Of a DNA stretch of 64,000 bases, positions 1 through 15,775 are shown in pieces. The stretch comes from Bradyrhizobium sp. SRS-191 (GTDB taxonomy: Bacteria; Pseudomonadota; Alphaproteobacteria; Rhizobiales; Xanthobacteraceae): positions 286,605 to 350,604 of the forward strand of contig NZ_JANBVS010000007.1 of NCBI RefSeq assembly GCF_024586915.1. Reading direction: 5' to 3'. Under the pieces are notes generated by a model, which had not been told where the DNA came from, searched no databases, and saw only the letters and a program-made list of their open reading frames with translations. Each line of letters starts with the position of its first letter. The first letter of the stretch is position 1. The position numbers and the translations under genes were made by a program.

Positions 1-547
1 GGCCATCCGTGACATGGCGTTCGAGCAACGCATGGCCGAGGCCGCGCGAGCCCGAATGCACCAGCAGAAAGGCGCTGTCGCGATCGATGCCGAGTGTCTC
101 ATCGAACACCTCCTCGACCGCCTGCAGCTCACAGAAATGATTGCCGCCGCCGATCGTGCCGAGCGACGCGTCGAAGTCCGACGGCGCGAGCTCATGCGCC
201 GCGAGCTCGCCCGTGATGTCGCCGTCATAGGGCTTGGCGATGTCGCGCAGGCGGTCGGCCGCCTTGTCGACGCGGATGCGGCGCGAGGCGAGATCGAGCT
301 GATACAGCGCCATGCCGCAGCCGGCGTCGGAGCCGACGAAAGCCGGATGGATGTGGTCGGCGAGGATGGCGCAGCCGACCGGACCGTACTTGCCGGGATG
401 CAGATCCGGCAGGCCCGCGACCGCGCGCACGCCAGGAATGTCCGCTACTGTTTCGAGCTGGCGCACGGCGGCGCCCTCGATCCAGGAGCTGGACGAGTAG
501 AAGCCGTGGACCGGCGCACGGCCGTCCACGCGATGGGAATTGCCCAT
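1..547 (-). CDS. RtcB-family RNA ligase (partial, C-terminus outside window)
   Basis: Reading leftward from an ATG at 547, the frame is open to the window edge and gives about 182 residues. It shows RtcB hallmarks: a Pro-Asp-Leu-His-Pro-Gly-Lys segment, a Gly-Ser-Asp-Ala-Gly-Cys-Gly-Met metal-binding segment, GGGNHFCE, and HSGSRGLG. RtcB ligases join RNA ends carrying 3'-phosphate or 2',3'-cyclic phosphate to 5'-OH using GTP and Mn2+, through a histidine-GMP intermediate that would lie beyond the edge here. An AAGG ribosome-binding sequence sits about ten bases upstream of the ATG. The short N-terminus resembles the RtcB2 type often paired with the peptide-release-factor homologue PrfH. Such a partner would lie to the left, outside the window, so this is inference only. 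Confidence 0.85.
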   Translation of the reverse strand, partial: MGNSHRVDGRAPVHGFYSSSSWIEGAAVRQLETVADIPGVRAVAGLPDLHPGKYGPVGCAILADHIHPAFVGSDAGCGMALYQLDLASRRIRVDKAADRLRDIAKPYDGDITGELAAHELAPSDFDASLGTIGGGNHFCELQAVEEVFDETLGIDRDSAFLLVHSGSRGLGHALLERHVTDG

Positions 548-827
548 GTGGGTACCTTGGAGAAAGACAGGGAGATCTGGTCTGGGACTAACAGCGCGCA
601 CAGCCGCGCGCGTGCCTTGCCACACCCCGCCTCACGCGAGGATCAGGCCCGGCGGCTCCTGGCGGAGCAACGGATGATCGCAGTCATCGTCTTTCTCCTC
701 ATGCGGCGGAGCGGAATGCTCGACGCCTGCGGGCGTACTAATCATATCGCCCGGCGATTGACAACATGCCGCAATGTAGGAATTGCCGGCTGTGGCGGAG
801 GCGACACGGCGGATCGTGACCTGGTGA

Positions 828-1325
828 TCAGAACAAGGCGAGGAAGTCCCCGAGGAAATAGAGCAACGCCATCACGACCAGAACGCCCATCAGCACGAAA
901 GAGAGCTGCACGGCGATCGCACAGCCGCCCAAGGTCGTGGCCATCGCCGCGACGTGCCGCTCTTCGCGGCGCAGTTGGCCGATGACGCCGAGAATAATCG
1001 CGAGCAGGCCGAGCGAGACCGCGGCCATGGGCAATTGCTGGTGCAGCCGGTCGGTCCATGACGGCTCGCGCACCGGCGCCTGGTAGTCGACGCCCTTGAG
1101 CCGCGCGACCAGCCGGTCCTTGACGCGGTGTCCGACGTCGACGATGACCTTGTCGATCGGCGGCGGCGGATCGATCACCGGCAAGACCCAGTGCGGCAGG
1201 ACCGCTGCGACCAGCGCGAGAAGCCCAATCACGCAGCCGATCGCGCCGAGCCGGCGGGACCGAGTTAATGCGTCTGTCACTGCCAAAATCTCCGAAGTCG
1301 CCGCCCGTTCGGTTTTATCTATCAC
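828..1325 (-). CDS. Small integral membrane protein of unknown function
   Basis: A 165-residue protein with one hydrophobic segment near residues 28-50 and two or three more from about 98 to the C-terminus (around 98-114 and 127-163). Between them is a soluble loop of about 45 residues containing a PPPPIDK stretch and basic residues. I do not recognise a family. The hydrophobic pattern, normal codon bias and absence of a better competing frame make it a credible gene. The ATG at 1325 gives a natural cytoplasmic N-terminus. It is isolated: a palindromic repeat lies upstream and about 280 bases without a recognisable gene separate it from the RtcB-like gene downstream. Function cannot be deduced from the sequence. 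Confidence 0.7.
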   Translation of the reverse strand: MIDKTERAATSEILAVTDALTRSRRLGAIGCVIGLLALVAAVLPHWVLPVIDPPPPIDKVIVDVGHRVKDRLVARLKGVDYQAPVREPSWTDRLHQQLPMAAVSLGLLAIILGVIGQLRREERHVAAMATTLGGCAIAVQLSFVLMGVLVVMALLYFLGDFLALF

Positions 1326-1381
1326 TGCCGTACAATCAAATGACGGTCACGCTGATTGGATCAGCAGGTGCAGATGGATGC

Positions 1382-1538
1382 GCCCTCTCCCCTTGCGGGA
1401 GAGGGCATGTAGGACCGAGCTACAGCCCCGGTTGGGTGAGGGGTATCTGTCCGCGAGCGTCGCTTGCCGAGAGATACCCCTCACCCAACCGCGCAAGGGG
1501 ATGGGCCATCGATGCCCTCTCCCGCAAGGGGAGAGGGC
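1382..1538. repeat. Long nested inverted repeat (MITE/REP-like)
   Basis: Two nested pairs of arms form a cruciform-like structure. The outer arms, 1382-1408 and 1512-1538, are perfect 27-bp inverted copies, and each is itself a small hairpin built on CCCTCTCC/GGAGAGGG. The inner arms, 1430-1448 and 1472-1490, are perfect 19-bp inverted copies around a 23-base centre. Related but shorter sequence occurs near 22258-22304 and 63780-63835. The rest of the gap between the neighbouring genes (1326-1641) holds nothing else I can recognise. Confidence 0.9.
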
Positions 1539-1641
1539 GCTGCATCGCGCAGCACGCTCGATTGCTCGCTCGTTGCGTTGAGTGCCGGATCATGCGTCGA
1601 CCGTCGGAGCCATATGGTTCAATCCATCCGCGCCTTCGCGC

Positions 1642-2625
1642 TCATAACAGCCGGCCGGTCAGCTGCTGCGCCTCCCAGCCTTCGAGAAACTCGCGCTGCT
1701 GGGTGATCCAGCGGACCGGCTCGCTGCCCCACTCGCGTGAGCGGCTGGCCTGTTCGCCCATCAGCCAGATGTGCCTGACGATGACGAAGGCATGCGCCGC
1801 CTCGAAGTCCTGCGACGCGATCGGGCGGACCGAGCGGTAGCCGTCGACGAAGGCGTGCCACGCCGCATGGAAGCGGCGCCCGAACGACAGCTTCGCCCAC
1901 AGGAAGACTGAGAGATCGTAGGCCAGATAGCCGGGGCCGCCATCGTCGAAGTCGAAGAACACTGCGGTGCCGTCGGTGCTGATGCGCGCATTGAAGCCAT
2001 GGCAGTCGCCGTGACACTGCGTCCAGGTCAGATCGCTCATCGCCTCGATCCGGGCCGCCGTGCGCGCGCCGATCTCCTGGAGGAAGCCGCCGTCATCGGC
2101 GTCGATCAGACGGCAGAGCTCTTGAACGCGCGCCAGCGGCCGGTGCAGCAGATGGTCGAGGTCGAGCCGGTAGAGCGGCGCATCAGCCGCATAGGACATT
2201 GCCGCGTCGTGGAGCCTGGCCAGCGTGACGCCGTTGGCGCGCGCGTCGGACTGCGAGGCGACCTCCGGCGTCCGTCCGTCGATCGCGGGAAACAGCACGC
2301 CTTCCCGCAGGCCTTCCGCCGCCTCGCCGCGCACGAACAATGCGCCGTCGCGTGCCGGAATCGCCGCGGCCACCGGCACGCCGCAGCGCGCCAGATGCGC
2401 GAGGAAGTCGGTCTCCGTGCGGACATCGGCAGGGCCGCGGGCGCGGTGATGCGACAGGCGAAGGACGTAGCGGTCGCCGTTTGCCGCGGTGATCAGATAG
2501 ACGTCGTTGAAGCCGCGGTTCAGCATGCGGCATGCGAGCGGCTCGGGCAGCGCGTAGTGTGTCGCCACGAAGCGTCCGATGCTCTCGGCGCTGGTCGTCG
2601 TGTAGAGCGGCTCGAAGTCGGGCAC
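1642..2625 (-). CDS. Aminoglycoside/choline-kinase-like phosphotransferase (APH family)
   Basis: A 327-residue protein of the APH / SrkA-like eukaryotic-like kinase fold. The N-lobe runs from about residue 30 with VLRLSHH, carrying the probable nucleotide-contact region. The catalytic loop HGDCHGFN is at 204-211 and the metal-binding DFDD at 224-227. These are the Brenner-type motifs that transfer the gamma phosphate of ATP to a small molecule or a protein Ser/Thr. Length suits single-domain APH proteins. The substrate cannot be read from the sequence. The SrkA (YihE) stress kinase and homoserine kinase ThrB type II are the closest functional models I know. It stands alone, flanked by repeat-rich DNA on both sides. 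Confidence 0.85.
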   Translation of the reverse strand: MPDFEPLYTTTSAESIGRFVATHYALPEPLACRMLNRGFNDVYLITAANGDRYVLRLSHHRARGPADVRTETDFLAHLARCGVPVAAAIPARDGALFVRGEAAEGLREGVLFPAIDGRTPEVASQSDARANGVTLARLHDAAMSYAADAPLYRLDLDHLLHRPLARVQELCRLIDADDGGFLQEIGARTAARIEAMSDLTWTQCHGDCHGFNARISTDGTAVFFDFDDGGPGYLAYDLSVFLWAKLSFGRRFHAAWHAFVDGYRSVRPIASQDFEAAHAFVIVRHIWLMGEQASRSREWGSEPVRWITQQREFLEGWEAQQLTGRLL

Positions 2626-2852
2626 GATGCCTGTTTCCGGATCTTTGGATGCGGCGGCATCCTAGGCCGCCGCGGAGAGCAGTGGAAGGTGTCGACCGCG
2701 CGTGCCTTCGTCTCGTGCTCGCGGATGCCGGCTGTGCCGGACTGCCCGTCGGCCAAATCAGTCGACCTTGCGCGCGCGACCGGCCCGCGTTGTCCAGACC
2801 GCCCGCGAAAAATATTCTTGTTTCGAAATTTCGGAAATCATGCTTATCTCCC

Positions 2853-3245
2853 GGCCATCCCGCCTCATGCAGAGGGACGTGCGCGTCGTCACGCTACGTG
2901 GAGGTGGGGAGTGGTGGCCGCAGGCCTGTCAGGCGCTGATGCGCGAGACGACTGGCAGCGCGCGGACGGTCAAGCCGTGTGGTCCTGGCGCCCCGAAGCT
3001 GGCGTCAAGTTTGCGATGACGTTCGTGCGGTGACAATCGTGCGTCGTTGCCGATGACGGGGGCAAACAAGCCGGTCCCCGGGGAGAGCGCGGAGCAGCCG
3101 TTCCAACCATCGCGCAGGGAGGGCCGGGTCGTATCCGGCTGGTCCTGTGGTTCCTGCCCCGTGCATTTTCTCCGCACGGGGGCCACGGGCCTCAGCCGAG
3201 GCCCGGTCTTCCCTGCACCCTCTCGTTTGGAGAGGGATTGATCAT
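2853..3245 (+). repeat. Dispersed structured intergenic element, copy 1
   Basis: First of four related copies of an element about 380 bp long (others near 30552, 45530 and, inverted, 58870). Shared landmarks in order are a CATCCCG-type start, a GCCGGTCCCCGG block near 3071, and a hairpin core at about 3112-3218. In the core, GCGCAGGGAGGGCCGGG pairs with CCCGGTCTTCCCTGC, an inner CCTGTGG pairs with CCACGGG, and the apical stem CCGTGC closes an ATTTTCTCC loop. No convincing gene is seen inside: the short open frames over it are arginine-rich and unconserved in frame between copies. Bases 2626-2852 upstream hold nothing I recognise. Confidence 0.85.
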
Positions 3246-3434
3246 CACAGCTCGGGCTCATTGAGCGGCGAGAGCGCGCAGGCGTGCCGCAATCAGCCCG
3301 CCGCGATGACGCGCCGGGCGGCCGAATGCCGCAGCCGCTTGCGTCGGGCGCATGGTCCGGATTGACCGGGATCAAGAGCGCTCGCGCTTGGTCATCTAAG
3401 CGCCTACAACATCTGTCGCTCGTCGTGATGAAGA

Positions 3435-4676
3435 ATGGACCTCGTGGTGCCGCCGACTGAAATCGTGCCTCCTTCCGGATTGCGGCGGCGGCTCGGGCTT
3501 CCCTTGCTCGTCCTCTACGGGACGGGTGTCACCGTCGGCGCCGGGATCTACGTCCTGATCGGCGCTGTGGCGGGTCATGCCGGCAGCTATTCGTCCTGGG
3601 CGTTCGCGCTGGCGGCGTTCGTGATGGCGTTCACCGCCGCCTCCTACGCCGAGCTCGCGACGCGCTATCCCGTCAGTGCCGGAGAGGCAGCCTATGTGAG
3701 GGCCGCGTTCAAGTCGCGGCTGCTGTCAACGGCGGTCGGTGCGCTGCGGCTCGCCACGGGGATCATCGCCGCTGCCGCCGTGACGCTCGGCGGGGCCGGC
3801 TACATCCGGCAACTCATCGATCTGCCCACGCCGTTGATCGCGATGGCGATCGTGGTCGCGCTCGGCGTCGTCGCATCCTGGGGCATTCTCGAATCGGTGA
3901 TGCTGGCGGGCGTTCTGACCTTGATCGAGACCGGCGGTCTGCTTTGGATCGTCGTCTCGGCCATCTCCTCCGGTGTCTCGTTCGCTCCGGCGTTGTTGAC
4001 GCCGCCGCCGCTCGAACTTGGAGCCCTCTCCGGCATCACCTTTGCCGGGCTGCTCGCGTTCTTCGCCTTCGTCGGCTTCGAGGACCTCGCCAATGTCGTC
4101 GAAGAGGCGAAGAATCCGCAGCGAAACATTCCGCGCGCGATGGCGCTGACGCTGCTCATCACATCGGTGCTGTATGTGCTCATCGCCGCGATCGCCGTCA
4201 GCGCCGTACCGCCGGCCGTGCTGTCGGCCTCGCCGGCACCGCTCAGCCTGGTGTTCAACGCCGTGGCCGGCATCAGTCCGGCGACGTTCAGCACGATTGC
4301 GGTCGTGTCCACGCTCAACACGGTTCTCGCCCAGATGACGATGACGGCCCGCGTCGTCTATGGCATGGCGGAGCAGGGCGATCTGCCGCGCATCGCGGGC
4401 CGCATCCACCCGCGCACCGGCACGCCGTTGATTGCGACCGGGCTGGTCATGCTGGCCGTGGCCGTGCTCGCGCTGGCTTTCCCACTGGAGCGGCTGGCGG
4501 AGGGAACCTCGCTCGTGACGCTCACGATCTTCGCCATCGTCAATCTGTGTCTGCTGCGCATTCGTATCAGGCACATCGGGGCGGAGGCCGCCCATGTGCG
4601 CGTGCCGCTCTGGATCCCTGCGCTCGGTCTCATCACCTGTGTGCTGATGATCATCAGCGCCTTCTTCGCACCGTGA
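3435..4676 (+). CDS. APC-superfamily amino acid/polyamine permease
   Basis: A 413-residue protein of about twelve hydrophobic segments covering nearly the whole chain. The first helix carries the GTGVTVGAGIYVLIG glycine-rich signature that forms the substrate site in APC-family transporters. The consensus helix-6 region FAFVGFEDLANVVEEAKNP, typical of amino acid permeases, lies near residue 213. It should be an inner-membrane proton- or cation-coupled importer of an amino acid or polyamine. The substrate cannot be assigned. The gene is followed after 22 bases by an MgtC/DUF4010 protein on the same strand, so the two may be cotranscribed. Confidence 0.9.
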   Translation: MDLVVPPTEIVPPSGLRRRLGLPLLVLYGTGVTVGAGIYVLIGAVAGHAGSYSSWAFALAAFVMAFTAASYAELATRYPVSAGEAAYVRAAFKSRLLSTAVGALRLATGIIAAAAVTLGGAGYIRQLIDLPTPLIAMAIVVALGVVASWGILESVMLAGVLTLIETGGLLWIVVSAISSGVSFAPALLTPPPLELGALSGITFAGLLAFFAFVGFEDLANVVEEAKNPQRNIPRAMALTLLITSVLYVLIAAIAVSAVPPAVLSASPAPLSLVFNAVAGISPATFSTIAVVSTLNTVLAQMTMTARVVYGMAEQGDLPRIAGRIHPRTGTPLIATGLVMLAVAVLALAFPLERLAEGTSLVTLTIFAIVNLCLLRIRIRHIGAEAAHVRVPLWIPALGLITCVLMIISAFFAP

Positions 4677-4698
4677 GTAGCAGGGCTCCTTCAGGATC

Positions 4699-11996
<7,298 letters not shown>

Positions 11997-12000
<4 letters not shown>

Positions 12001-12869
12001 CGCCACCCGTTTTCCGATTTGCTCCAAGCCCCAACGGCTATCTCCATCTCGGACACGCCTATTCGGCGCTCTTGAACTTCCAGCGGGCGCAAGAGAGTGG
12101 CGGTCGCTTCCTGCTGCGCATCGAGGACATCGACCCCACCCGCTGCCGTCCCGATTATGAGCAGGCGATCTACGAGGATCTCGCCTGGCTCGGCATCGCC
12201 TGGGCGCAGCCGGTGCGGCGGCAGTCGGAGCATCTCACCGAATATGGCGCCGCGCTGGCGCGGCTGCAGGCGACGGGGCTGGTCTATCCGAGCTTCGAGA
12301 GCCGGGCCGAGATCGCGCGGCTGGTCGCGCAACGGGATGGCGGCGGCGGCTGGCCGCGCGATCCCGACGGGGCGCCGCTCTACCCGGGGCAGGCCAAAAT
12401 GCTCTCTGAGGCCCAGCGTGCAGAACTGATGGCGGGTGGGGCGCCCTATGCCCTGCGGCTGGATATGGCAGCGGCGGTCGCCCGCGTTGGCCGGCTGAGC
12501 TGGGAGGAGGCCGGCAGCGGGCCCGGTGGCGAGACGGGAGCGGTCGAGGCAAGGCCGGCCGCATGGGGCGACGTCATCCTGGCGCGCAAGGAAACGCCGA
12601 CCAGCTACCATTTGTCCGTGGTCGTGGACGACGCGCTGCAGGGTGTGACCGAGGTGGTGCGCGGCCGCGACCTGTTTCATGCCACCAGCGTGCACCGGCT
12701 GCTGCAGGCCCTGCTCGGCCTACCGGTACCGGCCTATCGGCACCACCAACTGATTCGCGACGGGCAGGGCCACAAGCTGTCCAAGTCCACTCTGGCCACG
12801 GGATTGCGCACATTGCGCGCCGAAGGCGTCTCGCCGGCGGAAATCCGACACAGGATCGGCTTGGTCTAG
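11997..12869 (+). CDS. gluQ: Glutamyl-Q tRNA(Asp) synthetase
   Basis: A 290-residue truncated GluRS homologue that activates glutamate and attaches it to queuosine in tRNA(Asp). The class I signature is YLHLGH at 15-20 (HIGH equivalent) and the KMSKS equivalent is HKLSKST near 260. As in the family, the anticodon-binding domain is missing. The metal-site cysteines of the E. coli enzyme are not seen: the corresponding region reads YPSFESRAEI, suggesting a zinc-free form. GVTEVVRGRDLF is the conserved end of the catalytic domain. Its ATG overlaps the stop of the upstream nucleotidyltransferase frame, so the two appear translationally coupled. Confidence 0.93.
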
Positions 12870-13064
12870 CCGCGTCCGCCGCAAGTCCCGGCGTCTCCGA
12901 ATGTTTCCGGCGGGGACAACCTCCGGGGCATCGTGACACCCGGAAACGACCGTGCCATGCTGCTTGATGGCGCGGGTTAATCGGGAGCTTCAATCGAAAG
13001 CGGCACGACGAGACATGACAGTAGAAGTGCCCCTTCGTTTGTCGGAGTTCATGTCACAGGGGCC

Positions 13065-14582
13065 ATGATGAAGCGCGTTCGGAACATGAGTACGGGGCGG
13101 CGGGGGCGACCGGCCAAGCCGGCTGCGCCCAGGCCATCCGGCGCGTCCAAGACGCGCGCTGTGAAGGCGCCCTCCAGGACGACCTCCTCTCGGACGACAT
13201 CCTCCAAGACGACCTCCGTGAGGACGCCGCCGTCCAAAGCACGCAAGCCGAAGACTGACGCGGCGAAGGCAACGCCTGCCAAGGTGCGCGCGAAGGCGCG
13301 GCCGCTGCAGAAGCACGTCCCCCAGGTCACTGCGCCGGCGGGGACGCGGCGACGTGCGGCCAAATCCAGAGCGCTGAAGGCCATGGCGGGGAAGCCGGCC
13401 CCAAAGACTGGTGCGGCTGCCCCGGGACCTGGCGTCGTGGAGGCCGCGCTTGCGGTCTTCGCGCACGAGGTGCGGACGCCCCTGACAGGCATTCTCGCCA
13501 TCAGCGATCTGCTCGCCACCTCCGATCTCGGTGAGCGCGAGCGGCGCTGGGTCGATACGATCAAGGCCGGAGCCGAGCATCTGTCCAGTCTGGCGACGCT
13601 GTTCGTCGCTGCCGCCAAGGACGAGACCACCGGCGCGGTCCTGCGCGAGGATCTGTTCGACCTGCGCGTGCTCGCGCGCGCGGCGGGCGACTCGTTGTCC
13701 GGCCGGGCCGCCGCCAAGGGGCTGGAGGCCAAGGTGGAGGTTTCCGACGCACTGCCGGCGCTCGTGGTCGGCGACCCCGTGCGGCTGCGCGCGGCGCTGG
13801 AAAACCTGATCGACAATGCGGTCAAGTTCACCGAGCAGGGCGGTGTGGCGTTGAGGATCGCGTTGGCCGGCAAGCCCGGGCGCGGCAAGGGCGGCCCGAA
13901 GGGCAAGGTGGCGGTCGCCTTCCACGTCTCGGACTCGGGCATCGGCCTGACGCTGCAGGAGATCAAGCGGCTATTCCGTCCCTTCAGCCAAGCCAATGTC
14001 TCGATCGCCTCGCGCTTTGGGGGCGCGGGCCTCGGCCTGTCCTCGGTGCGGCAATTGGCGCGGGCGATGGGCGGCGACGTTGCGGTGGCGCCGCATGAGG
14101 GCGGCGGCACGACCTTCACGCTGACCGTGACGCTGACAGTCGCGGCAGCGCCGCTCACGACGGCAGGGGGCGGCGAGGATGGCGTCACCCTGGCGCCGAC
14201 GCGGCCGCTGCGCATCCTCGGGGTGGAAGACAATCCGTTCGGCCGGGTGGTGCTGAACACGATTCTCAACGAGCTCGGCCATCAGGCCGAGTTCATCGGC
14301 CGCGGCGAGGCGGCGCCGGAACGGATCGCCTCGGGCAGCTACGATGCCGTGCTGATGGACATGGTGCTGCCGGGAATCAACGGCGTCGAAACCATTGCCC
14401 TGATCCGCGCCCTCGGTGCCCCCCATGGCGACATCCCAATCATCGGTGTCTCCGGGCGCGGCGAGGACGAGGCGGCGTCGCGCGCTGCCGGCGCGGACGC
14501 GTTCCTGCTCAAGCCCGTCTCGCCGCGGGCTCTAGCGACTGCGCTTCTTGCAGCGACATCCCGCGCGGCAGCCGCGACTTGA
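13065..14582 (+). CDS. Hybrid sensor histidine kinase with receiver domain
   Basis: A 505-residue cytoplasmic hybrid kinase. The first 120 residues are Lys/Ala/Thr/Arg-rich with short repeats such as RTTSSKTTSVRT, resembling histone-H1-like tails. Then come the H-box FAHEVRTPLTG (about 134), N-box NLIDNAVKFT (about 247), G1 VSDSGIGLT and G2 GGAGLGLSSV. The C-terminal receiver domain has acidic pair VEDN, the phospho-acceptor in VLMDMVLPG (Asp about 432) and LLKPVS. No membrane segment or PAS sensor is present, so the signal is unknown. The basic tail may target nucleic acid (inference). The 3' end overlaps the convergent BrkB-like gene by 74 bases. Confidence 0.92.
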   Translation: MMKRVRNMSTGRRGRPAKPAAPRPSGASKTRAVKAPSRTTSSRTTSSKTTSVRTPPSKARKPKTDAAKATPAKVRAKARPLQKHVPQVTAPAGTRRRAAKSRALKAMAGKPAPKTGAAAPGPGVVEAALAVFAHEVRTPLTGILAISDLLATSDLGERERRWVDTIKAGAEHLSSLATLFVAAAKDETTGAVLREDLFDLRVLARAAGDSLSGRAAAKGLEAKVEVSDALPALVVGDPVRLRAALENLIDNAVKFTEQGGVALRIALAGKPGRGKGGPKGKVAVAFHVSDSGIGLTLQEIKRLFRPFSQANVSIASRFGGAGLGLSSVRQLARAMGGDVAVAPHEGGGTTFTLTVTLTVAAAPLTTAGGGEDGVTLAPTRPLRILGVEDNPFGRVVLNTILNELGHQAEFIGRGEAAPERIASGSYDAVLMDMVLPGINGVETIALIRALGAPHGDIPIIGVSGRGEDEAASRAAGADAFLLKPVSPRALATALLAATSRAAAAT

Positions 14583-15498
14583 TGATCGATGCGTTCAATT
14601 CGCCGCCATACACGAAGATGGCGGCGATGAAATACAGGAACACCAGCGCGATGATGACCGAGGCGAGCCCCGCATACATCGTCACGTAGTTGTTGGCGAA
14701 GCGCGCCAGATACTGGCCGAACACGATGCCCGACACCAGCGAGGCGACGAAGGTGAAGACGATGCCGGGCATGATCTGCATGAAGCTGCGCCGGCCCGCC
14801 GGCAGCCAGGCATGCAGGATGAACAGCGCGACGACCAGCGCGCTGATGGTGATGCCGTAGCGTGAGAGATTGACGAAGCGCTCATTAGCCTCGACCGCCA
14901 GCGGCAGATAGCGCCGGGCGGTGGCCAGCATCAGCGGCCCGAGCACGATCAGGAACGACATCGCCAGTGCCGTGATGGCCGCGACCAGCGTGTAGCCGAT
15001 CGATTCCAGCCGCAGCCAGTACCAGCGGCGCTGCTCGATCACGCCATAGGCGCGGTTGAGCGCCACCCTAAGCGCCTCGACGCCGTTCGAGGCGAAGTAG
15101 ACCGCGAGCACGGCGCCGATGGTCAGCGCGTCGGTGCGGGTCGTGGTCAGCACATCGTGGATCTCGCCGGTCAGCGCGTCCGCGACCTGGGCCGGCCATG
15201 TCTCGAGAATGAGATTGGCGGCCTGGTCGGCCAGATCCTTCGAACCGAGAAAGCCGGCGAGCGAGGTCAGGACGATCAGGAACGGAAACAGCGCCATCAG
15301 GGTCGACAGCGCGATATGGCTGGCGATCGCCCAGCCGTCGTCGGCGAGAAACGTGTAGAACGCATCCATGACGACGTGGAAGATGGTGCGAAGCGCCTTC
15401 ACTTGTCCCTGCACTCCGCGACGGAATTGGCCTGATACAATCCAATAATACGGTGCCAAAAGCCAGCGGTTGCAGGGCCAGATGCGGCGATCCGGCAT
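14509..15498 (-). CDS. YihY/BrkB-family membrane protein
   Basis: A 329-residue inner-membrane protein with about six helices. The family pattern is visible: a cytoplasmic N-terminus, first helix IALSTLMALFPFLIVLTSLAGF, a conserved polar loop TTTRTDALTIGAVLAVYFASNGVEALRVALNRAYG split between helices, and final helices with FVYGGELNASI. YihY/BrkB proteins were once called RNase BN by mistake and their function remains uncertain; a transport role is often suggested. Length is within the family's normal range. The last 74 bases of coding sequence are shared antisense with the end of the histidine kinase. Confidence 0.9.
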   Translation of the reverse strand: MPDRRIWPCNRWLLAPYYWIVSGQFRRGVQGQVKALRTIFHVVMDAFYTFLADDGWAIASHIALSTLMALFPFLIVLTSLAGFLGSKDLADQAANLILETWPAQVADALTGEIHDVLTTTRTDALTIGAVLAVYFASNGVEALRVALNRAYGVIEQRRWYWLRLESIGYTLVAAITALAMSFLIVLGPLMLATARRYLPLAVEANERFVNLSRYGITISALVVALFILHAWLPAGRRSFMQIMPGIVFTFVASLVSGIVFGQYLARFANNYVTMYAGLASVIIALVFLYFIAAIFVYGGELNASIIKSRLPRGMSLQEAQSLEPAARRA

Positions 15499-15532
15499 GG
15501 CGCTCCTGCGTCCGCGGTGTTATCTAGCCCCA

Positions 15533-15727
15533 ATGGCTTCACTTCTCGGTAAATTCATCCTGCCCATCGCTGTCGGCGCGGTCGCGCTGGTGCTGTTTCT
15601 CGGCCTCGTCAACATGACGCGCGGCGGCTCGCCGAACCTGTCGCAGAAGCTGATGCGCTGGCGGGTGATCCTGCAGTTCGTGGCGATCGTCATTGCCATG
15701 GCGGCCATCTGGGCGATGGGGCGCTGA
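15533..15727 (+). CDS. HIG1-domain twin-transmembrane small protein
   Basis: A 64-residue protein starting at ATG 15533; a longer in-frame start at 15470 only adds a low-complexity tail. It has two hydrophobic segments (about 7-27 and 44-61) joined by a polar linker with LSQKLMRWRVILQFVAI, the HIG1 (hypoxia-induced) domain pattern. In bacteria and mitochondria such proteins associate with cytochrome oxidase or act in respiratory supercomplexes. For alphaproteobacterial members this is inference. It is followed after 48 bases by the adenosyltransferase gene, so the pair may be one transcript. Confidence 0.82.
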   Translation: MASLLGKFILPIAVGAVALVLFLGLVNMTRGGSPNLSQKLMRWRVILQFVAIVIAMAAIWAMGR

Positions 15728-15775
15728 GGTTCAGGCGCTTTCGGCGTCGAGACACGGAGACATTGAGAACACAGC

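Noticed and set aside
14..985. A 323-residue plus-strand open frame
   Set aside because: It is antisense to the truncated RtcB-like gene and part of the membrane protein, with arginine-rich composition and no motif.
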